NCBI GenBank assembly: GCA_963851295.1
Contig: CAWKOS010000006.1
Span: 186,001 to 250,000, forward strand
Origin: JAOPZW01 sp963851295
Lineage (GTDB): Bacteria > Actinomycetota > Thermoleophilia > Solirubrobacterales > Solirubrobacteraceae
Length of the DNA stretch: 64,000 bases
Reading direction: 5' to 3'
Part shown: piece by piece, positions 7,538 through 16,360 of the stretch
Position numbering within the stretch: position 1 is the stretch's first letter
How the letters are laid out: the number at the start of each line of letters is the position of its first letter
Position numbers and translations under genes: made by a program
Notes under the pieces: generated by a model
Told to the model about the DNA's origin: nothing
The model's database searches: none
Seen by the model: only the letters and a program-made list of their open reading frames with translations

Positions 7538-8593
7538 ATGTCGATCCCGCCCGTCCTGCGTGCGCTGCTCACCGCGCACGGTCCCTCCGGCTACGAGACG
7601 GCCCCGGCCGCCGTCTTCCGCGACGCCGCGTCGGCCTACGGCGAGGTCACCACCGACGTCATGGGCTCGGTGTGGGCGCGCGTTCCCGGCACCGCCGGCG
7701 GGCCGACGCTCGCGATCGTCGGCCACATCGACGAGATCGGGCTGATCGTCACCCACATCGACGACGAGGGCTTCCTGCGCTTCACCGGCGTCGGCGGGTG
7801 GGACCCGCAGATCCTCGTGGGCCAGCGCGTCAGCGTCGCCACGCGCGACGGCGTGGTGCCCGGCGTGGTCGGGCGCAAGCCGATCCACCTGCTCAAGGAC
7901 GACGACCGCAAGAAGGTCGCGCGCCTGGAGGAGCTGCACATCGACGTCGGCGCCAAGGACGGCGAGGAGGCGCGCGGCCTGGTGCGCATCGGCGACGTCG
8001 CGGTCATCGAGGGCGATCCGGTCGAGCTGCCCAACGGGCGCGCGGTCTCGCGCTCGATGGACAATCGCCTGGGCTGCTACGTCGCCTACGAGGCGGCGCG
8101 GCTCGTGCACGAGGCGGGCGGGGCGCCCGGCGACGTGGTCGCCGTCGCCGCCGTGCAGGAGGAGACGACCTTCGGCGGCTCGACCACGACCGCCTACGCC
8201 TTGCGCCCGGACCTCGCGATCGTGGTCGACGTCACCCACGCCACCGACGCGCCCGGCGTCGAGGTCAACGAGCTCGGCGCGCATCCCTTCGGCTCCGGGC
8301 CGGTGATCGAGCGCGGCTCGAACCTCAACCCGCGGGTGGTCGAGCTGCTCTACGAGACCGCGGAGGACGAGGGGATCCCCTTCACCGTCCAGGCCTCGGC
8401 GCGCCACACGGGCACCGACGCCGATGCGATCCACCTCTCGCGCGCGGGCGTGCCGTGCGGCGGCATCGGCCTGCCGCTGCGGTACATGCACTCGCCGGTC
8501 GAGATGGTGCAGCTCGACGACATCGCCAACGCGGCGAAGCTCATCGCCGCGGCGGCGCAGCGCCTGACCGCGGAGACGAGCTTCGCGCGGTGA
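7538..8593 (+). CDS. M42 family metallopeptidase (glutamyl aminopeptidase type)
   Basis: A 351-residue cytoplasmic aminopeptidase of the tetrahedral M42 family. Two-zinc site residues are seen in GHIDEIG (His63, Asp65), SMDNRLG (bridging Asp), the catalytic glutamates of QEETTFGG, VVDVTHA and the last histidine of RYMHSPVE. Length and order of motifs match the family. It degrades peptides in cooperation with other peptidases. It overlaps the start of the GH3 lipoprotein gene by GTGA. Confidence 0.92.
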   Translation: MSIPPVLRALLTAHGPSGYETAPAAVFRDAASAYGEVTTDVMGSVWARVPGTAGGPTLAIVGHIDEIGLIVTHIDDEGFLRFTGVGGWDPQILVGQRVSVATRDGVVPGVVGRKPIHLLKDDDRKKVARLEELHIDVGAKDGEEARGLVRIGDVAVIEGDPVELPNGRAVSRSMDNRLGCYVAYEAARLVHEAGGAPGDVVAVAAVQEETTFGGSTTTAYALRPDLAIVVDVTHATDAPGVEVNELGAHPFGSGPVIERGSNLNPRVVELLYETAEDEGIPFTVQASARHTGTDADAIHLSRAGVPCGGIGLPLRYMHSPVEMVQLDDIANAAKLIAAAAQRLTAETSFAR

Positions 8594-9799
8594 GGCCCGG
8601 CGCCACCGCGCTCGTCGCCCTCGCCGTGGCGCTCGGCGCCTGCGGCGGCGGCAGGCACGAAGCGGGCGGGACGGGGGCGAGCAGCGGCGCCGGCACGGGC
8701 GCGACGGCCGCGGGGTCCTCGGGGAGCCGGCGGCTCCGCGACCGCCGGCGGCTCCGCGAGTGCCGGCGGCTCCGCGAGTGCCGGCGGCTCCGCGAGCGCG
8801 CGGCCGCCGAAGCTCACCGACGCGCAGCTCGCCGGCCAGCACGTCGTCTACGCCTTCGCCGGGCGCACGCCGCCGGCCGCGCTGCTGGCCCGCATCCGCC
8901 GGGGCGAGGCGGCGGGCGTGATCTTCCTCGGCGCCAACCTCGGCACGCCCGCCCAGGTCCGCGCGCTGACCCGGACGCTGCGCGCGGTGCCGCGCCCGCC
9001 CGGCCTGCGCGCGCCGCTGCTGCTCATGGTGGACCAGGAGGGTGGCAGCGTGAAGCGCCTTCCCGGCGCGCCGACGCGCAGCGCGCCCGAGATGGCCGCC
9101 ACCGGCCGGCCGACCGTCGCCCTCGCCGAGGGCCGCGCCACCGCCGCGACGCTGCGGGCCGCCGGGATGAACGTCGACCTCGCGCCCGTCGTCGACGTCG
9201 TGCGCCCCGAGAGCGCCCTGCACGACGAGGGCCGCGGCTTCGGCTTCAGCGCGAGCAGCGCCGGGCGCTTCGGCGCGGCCTTCGCGCGCGGGCTGCACGA
9301 GGGCGGCGTCGCCGCCACCGCCAAGCACTTCCCGGGCTTCGGCGCCGCGCCGTCCAACACGGACCTCGGGACCGTGCGCATCGCGGTGCCCGCCGCCGAG
9401 CTGCGCACCGTCGACCGCCCGCCCTTCGCCGCGGCGATCCGCGCCGGCGCCGGGCTGGTCATGCTCTCGAGCGCCGTCTACCCGGCGCTCTCGCCGGCTC
9501 CGGCCGTGCTCTCGCCGCGGGTTGTGCAGCGCGAGCTGCGCGAGGGCCTGCGCTTCGACGGGGTCACGATCTCCGACGACCTCGAGGCGCCCGCCTTCGC
9601 CGCCCGGGGCGGCCCTACCGGCGCCGCGGTCGCGGCCGCGCGCGCCGGGGTCGACCTCCTGCTCTTCGCGCGCAGCTATCGCGCCGGGGCGCGGGCCACC
9701 GACGCGCTGGCCGCGGCCGTGCGCGCGGGCGGCGTCGAGCGCGCCGCGCTCGAGCGCTCGATGCGACGGGTGCTGGCGCTGCGCGCCTCCCTGCGCTGA
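8590..9799 (+). pseudogene. GH3 family beta-N-acetylhexosaminidase-like lipoprotein (frameshifted)
   Basis: A GTG at 8590, coupled to the M42 stop, opens a lipoprotein signal (ALVALAVALGAC, lipobox LGAC at residue ~18) and a Gly/Ser linker. The frame then changes: removing one G from the runs near 8712-8724 joins it to the glycosidase frame ending at 9799. The catalytic part has MVDQEGGSVKRLPGAPT, KHFPGFG and ISDDLE, the last holding the GH3 nucleophile Asp. The NagZ Asp-His acid/base dyad is absent (NTDLG where DSH is expected), so activity may differ. It is broken as read; a single-base sequencing error is the simplest explanation. Confidence 0.75.
8726..8797 (+). repeat. 18 bp tandem repeat, four copies
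   Basis: The unit GCCGGCGGCTCCGCGAGT is repeated four times with changes only in the last two bases of copies 1 and 4. In the glycosidase frame it encodes AGGSAT/AGGSAS and forms the flexible linker between lipobox and GH3 domain. The frame break lies just 5' of it. Confidence 0.85.
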
Positions 9800-9800
9800 C

Positions 9801-9888
9801 GCTCGCAGCTGCGAGCCGCTCGCACCTGCGACGCGCTCACAGAAAGCGCAGATTTGCAGGGAGTTTTATGTGATCCGGCGCGCGCCGG
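9801..9888. other. Palindromes between GH3 and DUF4331 genes
   Basis: The 142 bp spacer holds a perfect 16 bp palindrome, GCTCGCAG/CTGCGAGC (9801-9816), directly after the GH3 stop, and a perfect 14 bp palindrome, CCGGCGC/GCGCCGG (9875-9888). An AT-rich TTTTATGTG (9865-9873) between them may be part of a promoter. AAGGAGGAG precedes the DUF4331 start. Confidence 0.35.
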
Positions 9889-9941
9889 GCTGCGTCAGAA
9901 GGGGTGTGACGACCCACGACCTCCCAAGGAGGAGCAGCTTC

Positions 9942-11440
9942 ATGCGCAAGCTCGCGATCCTGCTGGTGGCGCTGCTCGCAGCGCTGGCAGCGGGCGTGCT
10001 CGCGGTCACCGCCGGCTCGGGCTCGAGCCACCGCGAAGCACCGCTCTCATCGCTCGACCCCACGGGCGACGACACCGACGTCTACGCGTTCACCGCGCCC
10101 GACGCGCCAGGGTCCCTGACCCTGGTGGCCAACTGGATCCCGTTCGAGGATCCGGCCGGCGGTCCGAACTTCTACCGGTTCGACGACCGCGCCTCGTACT
10201 ACCTCAACGTCGACAACACCGGCGACGGCAGGTACGACATCCGCTACCGGTTCAAGTTCAGGACCAAGGTCCGCAACCCCGACTCGTTCCTCTACGCGCT
10301 GCCCGGCGTGAGCTCGATCAACGATCCGAAGCTCAACATCGTGCAGACGTACTCGGTCTGGCGCGAGCGCTACGACCACGGCCACCTGACCGGCAACAAG
10401 CTGCTGGCGAGCGGCCTGCCTGATCGCGCCCAACAACGTCGGGCCCAAGACGTTCCCCAACTACCAGGCAGTCGCCGACCAGGCGATCAGGACGCTGCCG
10501 GGCGGCGGCAAGGTCTTCGCCGGCCAGGTCGACGACCCGTTCTTCGTCGATCTCGGCTCGACCTTCGACGCGATCAACATCGACATGCCCGGCCGCATGG
10601 GCATCGGCACGGGCAACCAGGGCGGCGGCAAGGACGATCTGGCGGGCTACAACGTCCACACGATCACCCTGCAGGTGCCGAAGTCCGACGTCACCCGCGA
10701 CCACAAGACGCCGGCCGACGCCAAGGCGTCGGACGCCGTCGTCGGCGTGTGGGCCTCGACCTACCGTCCGGTCCTGCAGGTCACCCGCCAGAGCCCCGTG
10801 GCCAGCGGCAGGCTCTCGAGGGCGGCCAAGCGCGGCCAGCGCGTCTCCGACGACCACGGCGAGGGCCAGGTCAGCCGCCTGGGCAACCCGCTGGTCAACG
10901 AGGTGGTCATCCCGCTGGGCCAGAAGGACAAGCTTCAACACGACCCAGCCCTCCGACGACCTCAAGAACTTCGGCAAGTACGTGCTCTCGCCGGAGCTCG
11001 CGAAGGTCATCAACGCCCTGTTCCCGGGCCTCAACGTGCCCGAGAACAACCGCACGGACATCGTGCAGGCGCTCCTGACGGGCATCCCGGGCCTGACCCA
11101 GATCGCCCCGGGCGCGCCCCCGACCGACACGCTGAAGATCAACCTCGGCGTGGCCCCCAACGCCAAGCCGAGCCGCTTCGGCGTCCTGGCCGGCGACACC
11201 CAGGGCTTCCCGAACGGGCGGCGCCTGACCGACGACGTGGTCGACATCTCCGAGCGCGTCGTGGGCGGCTTCCTCAAGGGCAACAAGCTGCCCCTGGGCG
11301 ACGGCGTGGACCAGAACGACGCGCCCTTCCGGGCCTCGTTCCCCTACGTCGCGCCGCCGCACGGCGGCTTCGATTCGCAGCTCAAGCGGACCGAGCCCGC
11401 ACACGCGCCGGTCCCGGGCGACCCGACGGGCGCCCGGTAG
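9942..11440 (+). pseudogene. Secreted DUF4331 family protein (two frameshifts)
   Basis: An ATG at 9942 with a strong upstream AAGGAGGAG starts a signal peptide (LAILLVALLAALAAGVLA) and then SSHREAPLSSLDPTGDDTDVYAF, the DUF4331 hallmark. The frame must shift near 10415-10425 to reach IAPNNVGPKTFPNYQAVADQ and again near 10930 to reach FNTTQPSDDLKNFGKY; each shift needs removal of one base. The last frame ends at 11440 with ASFPYVAPPHGG, normal for the family. About 500 residues if repaired. Function unknown; the family often sits beside a TPR protein and metal transporters, as here. Confidence 0.8.
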
Positions 11441-11452
11441 CCAGCCGCGACG

Positions 11453-11482
11453 AGTGGGCGGGGCGCCGACGCCCCGCCCACT
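11453..11482 (+). terminator. Perfect 13 bp stem hairpin after the DUF4331 gene
   Basis: AGTGGGCGGGGCG (11453-11465) pairs perfectly with CGCCCCGCCCACT (11470-11482) around a CCGA tetraloop. It begins 13 nt after the stop codon. There is no U tract, as is common for actinobacterial terminators, so it may terminate or only stabilise the 3' end. Confidence 0.6.
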
Positions 11483-11528
11483 CCGCGCGACCTCCTCGCC
11501 AGCCAGCCACCACCACCCGCAGCCACCC

Positions 11529-12822
11529 ATGCGCCGCATCCTCATCGCCTTCGCCGCGACCTTCGCCGTCGCGCTCCCCGTCGCGGTCCTCATGGCCCGC
11601 GCCGGGCTCACCCGCCTCCGCCGGAGACCGCGCCGCCGCGCTGCCGCCCGCGCCCTCGCCGACCGCGTCGACCGACACCCGCATCCGCGCGCTGCAGGCC
11701 ACCGTGCGCGCCGCGCCCAAGCGCGCCGACGGCTGGACGCTGCTCGCCGGCGCCTACCTGCAGAAGGTGCGCGAGACCGGCGACGCCGGCTTCTACCTGC
11801 GCGCGCAGGGCGCCGTCGGCCGCGCCCTGGCGCTCCGGCCCGGCGACCCCGCCGCGCTCACCCAGCGCAGCGCCCTGGAGCTCTCGCGCCACGACTTCCG
11901 CGCCGGCCTGAGCGACGCGCTGCTGGCCCGCGCCGCCGCGCCGGCCGTCAACCAGCCCTTCGGCGCCCTCGTCGACGCCCTCGTCGAGCTCGGCCGCTAC
12001 CCGCAGGCGGCCGCGGCGCTGCAGGAGATGGTCGACCGCAAGCCCGACCTGGCCGCCTACGCACGCGTCTCCTACCTGCGCGAGCTGCACGGCGACCTGC
12101 CCGGCGCCCTCTCGGCGATGACGCTCGCCGTGTCCGCGGGCGGCGCCGTCCCCGAGCAGGACGCCTACGTGTGCACGCTGCTCGGCGGCCTCGAGCTCCA
12201 GCGCGGCGGCGTGGGCGCCGCGGTGCGCGCCTATCGCCGGGCGCTGACCGCCGTGCCCGGCTACCCGGCCGCCGAGGCCGGGCTCGCGCAGGCCGACGTC
12301 GCCCGCGGGCGCCTGCGTCCCGCCATCGACCGCCTGCAGCGCGTGATCGAGCGTCTGCCGCTGCCCGCCTACGTCATCGCTCTCGGCGAGGCGCAGCAGG
12401 CGGCGGGGCGCCGCGCCGCCGCCGCGCAGAGCTTCGCGCTCGTGCGCGCGGAGACGGGCCTGCAGCAGCGCGCCGGCGTCAACGCCGACGTCGAGCTGGC
12501 CCTCTTCGAGGCCGACCACGGCAGCCCGCGCCGCGCCGTGGCCCTCGGCCGCCGAGCCTGGGCGGCGGCACCGAGCGTCCGCTCGGCCGACGCCCTGGGG
12601 TGGGCCCTGCAGCGCGCAGGGCATACGCGCGCCGCGCTCGGGTGGGCGCGGCGCGCGCTGGCCCTCGGCTCGCGCGACCCGGCCTTCCTCACCCACGCCG
12701 GCCTCACGGCCCGCGCCGCGGGGCGGCCCGATCTGGCCGCCCACTGGCTGGCCGGCGCCCGGGCGGGACGCGCGGCGCTGAGCGCGGGGCTGCGGGCGCG
12801 GCTCGCGGAGGCCGGGCGATGA
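11529..12822 (+). pseudogene. TPR repeat protein with N-terminal membrane anchor (frameshifted)
   Basis: An ATG at 11529 encodes a signal/anchor (RRILIAFAATFAVALPVAVLMARAG). The frame must move by one base near 11605-11615 to continue as SPASAGDRAAALPPAPSP and then as roughly ten tetratricopeptide-like helical pairs (RALALRPGDPAALTQRSALELS, RALTAVPGYPAAEAGLAQADV) up to 12822. One extra base explains the break. Probably an exported or membrane-anchored scaffold. Its stop overlaps the NicO start by ATGA, so it belongs to the same operon as the transporter. Confidence 0.75.
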
Positions 12823-14214
12823 GGCGCGCGCTGCTCGCCGCCGGCCTCGCCGTGCTGGCCCTCGCGGCGCCCGCGGGCGCTCACCCGCTCGGCAACTTCT
12901 CGGTCAACCACCTCGACGTCGTGCGCGTCTCGAGCGACCGCGTCGACGTCCGCTACGTCCTCGACCAGGCCGAGATCCCGACCTTCCAGGAGCGCGGGCT
13001 GCGGCCGGTGCAGGTGCTCGCGCGCAGGCGCGCCGACGTCGCGCGCGGCGTGCGCCTCACCGTCGGCGGCCGGCCGGTGGCGCTCGTCCTCGCCCCCGGC
13101 GGGCGGATTCTCGTACCCGATGGGCCAGGGCGGCCTGCACACGACGCGGGTCGAGCTGCTGGCGCACGCGCGCGCGGCGACGACCGGCGCCGACGTCGTC
13201 GTGCGCGACTCGACCTACCCAGGCCGCGTGGGCTGGCGCGCCGTCGTCGTCGAGCCGGGCGACGGCACCGCGGTGCGCAGCGACGTCACCGCCGACGACC
13301 CGACCCGGCGCCTGCACCGCTACCCGACGGCGGTGCTCTCGAGCCCGGCGAACCGGCCGGTGGCGCACCTGCGCGTCACGCGGGGCGCCGGGACGGTGAC
13401 CGCACCGCACGGCGGCGGCGTCCAGACGACGGCCGGCCACAGCGCCGGCGACCGCTTCGCGTCGGTCTTCGAGCGCGCGGCGGCCGGCCAGGGCGTGCTC
13501 CTGCTGCTCCTGCTCGCCGCCTTCGGCTGGGGGGCGGTCCACGCGCTCTCCCCGGGCCACGGCAAGGCGATGGTCGCGGCGTACCTCGTCGGCACGCGCG
13601 GCACCGCCCGCCACGCGCTGGCGCTCGGGCTGACCGTCACCGTCACCCACACGATCGGGGTCTTCGCGCTCGGGGTGGTGGCGCTGGCGCTCTCGCACTA
13701 CGTCCTGCCCGAGGACCTCTACCCATGGCTGAACCTCGTCTCGGGGCTGCTCGTGCTCGGTGTCGGGGCCTCGGTCGTGCGCTCGCGCGTGCGGCGCGCC
13801 CGCGTGCGCACGCACGGCCACCACCACGACGATCACGACCATGCGCACGACCACGACCACGCGCACGACCACCACCACACGCACGACCACGCCGACCTGC
13901 GCCCGCGCGCGCTGCTCGCCATGGGCGCCTCGGCCGGCCTGATCCCGTGCCCGTCCGCGCTGGTGGTCCTCCTCGGCGCCGTGGCCCAGCACGAGATCGG
14001 CCTCGGCCTCGTCCTCATCGTCGCCTTCTCGGCGGGCCTGGCCGCGACGCTCACGGGCCTCGGGCTCGCGGTCGTCGCGGCGGGGCGCGTCTCCGCGCGC
14101 GTCAGCGGGGCCGCAGGCAGCCGCGTCCTCGCCGCGCTGCCGGCCGCCAGCTCGCTGGCGATCGTCGCGGTGGGGGTCGTCCTCACCGCCCAGGCCGTCC
14201 CGAAGGTGCTCTGA
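12819..14214 (+). pseudogene. NicO/RcnA-type nickel-cobalt transporter (frameshifted)
   Basis: An ATG at 12819 gives a signal peptide (LLAAGLAVLALAAPAGA) and a periplasmic N-terminal domain (HPLGNFSVNHLDVVRV). One extra G in GGCGGG near 13098-13104 breaks the frame; dropping it gives PGGGFSYPMGQGGLHTTRVE and the remaining domain to 14214. The membrane part carries HALSPGHGKAMVAAYLVG, TVTVTHTIGVFALG, a cytoplasmic loop with about 15 histidines (near 13815-13890) and SAGLIPCPSALVVLLGA, all NicO features. It probably moves Ni2+ or Co2+ across the membrane; two Fur-type regulators follow. Confidence 0.82.
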
Positions 14215-14222
14215 ATTACCTC

Positions 14223-14245
14223 CAACTGCGACCTCGTTGCAGTTG
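14223..14245. promoter_or_regulatory. Candidate Fur/Nur-type operator upstream of first Fur gene
   Basis: CAACTGC (14223-14229) and GCAGTTG (14239-14245) form a perfect inverted repeat with 9 bp spacing. Inside it CTGCGA, 5 bp, TTGCAG (14226-14242) resembles the Streptomyces Nur box TTGCAA-N5-TTGCAA at 9 of 12 positions. It lies about 35 bp before the Fur start, consistent with autoregulation by nickel. Confidence 0.45.
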
Positions 14246-14280
14246 CGAGGCCCCGGCAGTACGGTCGAGGAGAGGTCGCC

Positions 14281-14709
14281 ATGACCGCGCCCCGCCTGGC
14301 TCCAGCGCTGCCCGCCGACACGCCCGCCGCCGCCGCGGCCGCGCTGCGCGAGCGCGGCATGCGTCTGTCGACCGCCCGCCGCCAGCTGCTCGACGCGCTC
14401 TTCGCCGCCGAGCGGCCGCTGAGCGCCGAGGAGCTCGCCGGCGACGGCGACGTCGCCTCGGCCTACCGCAACCTCGAGGTCCTCGAGGACGTCGGGCTCG
14501 TGCGCCACGTCCACCTCGGCCATGGCCCGGGCCTCTACCACCCGGCCGGGCGCGAGCGCGAGTTCGTCGTCTGCGAGAGCTGCGGCGCCATACGGGCGGT
14601 CGCGCCAGAGGCCCTCGACGGCGTCCGCGAGGCCGCGCTCGCCGCCGTCGGCTACCGCGCCCGCTTCACCCACTTCCCGCTCGCCGGGCTGTGCCCGGAC
14701 TGCGTCTGA
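14281..14709 (+). CDS. Fur family regulator, probably nickel-responsive (copy 1)
   Basis: A 142-residue Fur-family repressor. The N-terminal winged helix has RLSTARRQLLDALFAAERPLSAEEL and ASAYRNLEVLEDVGLVRHV; the dimerisation half has HLGHGPGLYH (metal-site histidines), CESC and CPDC (structural zinc) and RFTHFPLAGLC. It lies between NicO and NiCoT transporters, which points to nickel (Nur) rather than iron or zinc sensing. GGAGAGG lies just before the ATG. It is a close paralogue of the next gene. Confidence 0.85.
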   Translation: MTAPRLAPALPADTPAAAAAALRERGMRLSTARRQLLDALFAAERPLSAEELAGDGDVASAYRNLEVLEDVGLVRHVHLGHGPGLYHPAGREREFVVCESCGAIRAVAPEALDGVREAALAAVGYRARFTHFPLAGLCPDCV

Positions 14710-14720
14710 TGACGGTCGGT

Positions 14721-14738
14721 GATCCGCACGTGCGGGTC
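14721..14738. promoter_or_regulatory. Near-perfect 18 bp palindrome upstream of second Fur gene
   Basis: GATCCGCAC/GTGCGGGTC is an inverted repeat with one mismatch in nine pairs. It sits 60 bp before the GTG of the second Fur gene, in the 89 bp spacer between the paralogues. It is a candidate operator but does not match the site before the first copy. Confidence 0.35.
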
Positions 14739-14798
14739 GTGCGCAATAGCACTCCGAACGCGCCTTGCGGAGGGGGCGCTCGACCAGAGGAGTCTCTC

Positions 14799-15239
14799 GT
14801 GACCGTCCCGCACCTCACCCCCGCGGTTGAGGCGTCGACCGCCCCTGCCGCCTTCGCCGCCCTGCGCGCCAACGGCCTGCGCCTGTCCAGCGCGCGGCGC
14901 CTGCTGCTCCAGGCGCTCTACGCCGCCGAGCGGCCGCTGAGCGCCGACGAGCTCGCAGGCGACGGCGACGTCGCCTCGGCCTACCGCAACCTCGAGGTCC
15001 TCGAGGGCCTCGGGCTCGTGCGCCACGTCCACCTCGGGCACGGCCCCGGCCTCTACCAGCCGGCCGGCCGCCCGCGGGAGTTCGCGCTCTGCGAGGGCTG
15101 CGGCGCGATGGCGCCGCTGCCCTCCGACGCGCTGCGGCGCGTGCGCGAGGCGGTCCGCGAGGCCGTGGGCTACCGCGCCCGCTTCACGCATTTCCCGATC
15201 GCCGGGCTGTGCGCGGCGTGCTCCGGGGAGGCTCGCTGA
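14799..15239 (+). CDS. Fur family regulator, probably nickel-responsive (copy 2)
   Basis: A 146-residue Fur-family protein that starts at a GTG preceded by AGAGGAG at 7 nt. It aligns end to end with copy 1: same RLSSARRLLLQALYAAERPLSADEL helix, same ASAYRNLEVLEGLGLVRHVHLGHGPGLY run, same CEGC and CAAC cysteine pairs and RFTHFP. Changes concentrate at both ends and near residue 110, so this looks like a tandem duplication. Its stop overlaps the NiCoT start (TGATG), which ties it directly to the permease as its likely regulator. Confidence 0.85.
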   Translation: MTVPHLTPAVEASTAPAAFAALRANGLRLSSARRLLLQALYAAERPLSADELAGDGDVASAYRNLEVLEGLGLVRHVHLGHGPGLYQPAGRPREFALCEGCGAMAPLPSDALRRVREAVREAVGYRARFTHFPIAGLCAACSGEAR

Positions 15240-16333
15240 TGCTCGCGCGGATCCGCGGCGCCCTGACCCCCGCCGAGTGGGCACGCGCCGGCGGCCTGGC
15301 CGCCGTCGTCATCGGCCTGCACGTCGTGGGCTTCGGGCTGCTCTTCGGCTTCGTCGTGCCGCACCACTTCAGCCTCGGCGCCGGCGGCGCCTTCACGGCG
15401 GGCGTCGGGCTGACGGCCTACACGCTCGGCCTGCGCCACGCCTTCGACGCCGATCACATCGCGGCGATCGACAACACGACGCGCAAGTTCATGCAGGACG
15501 GACAGCGGCCGCTGAGCGTCGGCTTCTTCTTCTCGCTCGGGCACTCGACGGTGGTCTTCGTCCTCGCGCTGGCGCTCTCGGTCGGGATCAAGGCGCTCGC
15601 CGGCCCGGTGGCGGACGACGGCTCGACGCTGCACTCGGTCACGGGCCTGATCGGCACCGGCGTGTCGGGCACCTTCCTGTACGTCATCGCGGCGCTGAAC
15701 CTCGTCGTCCTCGTCGGGATCGTCAAGGTCTTCCGGCAGATGCGCCGCGGCGCCTACTCGGAGGGCGAGCTCGAGGAGCTGCTGCAGTCGCGCGGGTTCA
15801 TGAACCGCTTCCTGGGGCGCTTCACGCGCGCGGTCCGCAAGCCGTGGCAGATGTACCCGCTGGGCATCCTCTTCGGCCTGGGCTTCGACACGGCCACCGA
15901 GGTCGCGCTGCTCTTCCTGGCCGCGGGCGCCGCCGGCGCGGGCCTGCCCTGGTACGCGATCCTCTGCCTGCCCATCCTCTTCGCCGCGGGCATGTCGCTG
16001 CTGGACACGATCGACGGCTCGTTCATGAACTTCGCCTACGGGTGGGCGTTCTCCGAGCCCGTGCGCAAGGTCTATTACAACCTCACCGTCACGGCGCTCT
16101 CCGTGGCCGTCGCGCTGCTCATCGGCACCATCGAGCTGCTCTCGATCGCCGCCGAGAAGCTCAGCCTCGAGGGCGGCTTCTGGGCGTGGGTCTCGGGCAT
16201 CGACCTCAACGCCGTCGGCTACCTCGTCGTCGGGCTGTTCGTCGCCACGTGGGCGGTGGCGCTCGCCGTCTGGCGCTTCGCGCGGCTCGAGGAGCGCTGG
16301 GCGCTCCCGGGCTCGGCGCCGGAGCGCGCGTAG
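15239..16333 (+). CDS. NiCoT family nickel/cobalt permease (HoxN/NixA type)
   Basis: A 364-residue eight-helix type membrane protein. The NiCoT signature RHAFDADHIAAIDNTTRK lies in helix II near residue 75, and LGFDTATEVALL and GMSLLDTIDGSFMNFAYGWA give the other conserved motifs. It imports Ni2+ or Co2+ with high affinity for metalloenzymes; no urease or hydrogenase gene is in the window. I start at the ATG at 15239 because GGGGAGG lies 7-8 nt upstream and the ATG is coupled to the Fur stop. Confidence 0.92.
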   Translation: MLARIRGALTPAEWARAGGLAAVVIGLHVVGFGLLFGFVVPHHFSLGAGGAFTAGVGLTAYTLGLRHAFDADHIAAIDNTTRKFMQDGQRPLSVGFFFSLGHSTVVFVLALALSVGIKALAGPVADDGSTLHSVTGLIGTGVSGTFLYVIAALNLVVLVGIVKVFRQMRRGAYSEGELEELLQSRGFMNRFLGRFTRAVRKPWQMYPLGILFGLGFDTATEVALLFLAAGAAGAGLPWYAILCLPILFAAGMSLLDTIDGSFMNFAYGWAFSEPVRKVYYNLTVTALSVAVALLIGTIELLSIAAEKLSLEGGFWAWVSGIDLNAVGYLVVGLFVATWAVALAVWRFARLEERWALPGSAPERA

Positions 16334-16360
16334 CGACGGGCCCAGCGCACGCCGGGCACA

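Noticed and set aside
8726..8797. CRISPR-like array
   Set aside because: The 18 bp units are directly adjacent without spacers and encode a Gly/Ser/Ala linker in frame.
8712..13104. Programmed ribosomal frameshifting as the cause of the frame breaks
   Set aside because: No shared slippery sequence or downstream structure; five unrelated families in a row would need it.
13815..13890. His/Asp-rich stretch as a low-complexity artefact
   Set aside because: A histidine-rich cytoplasmic loop is a normal feature of NicO/RcnA nickel transporters.
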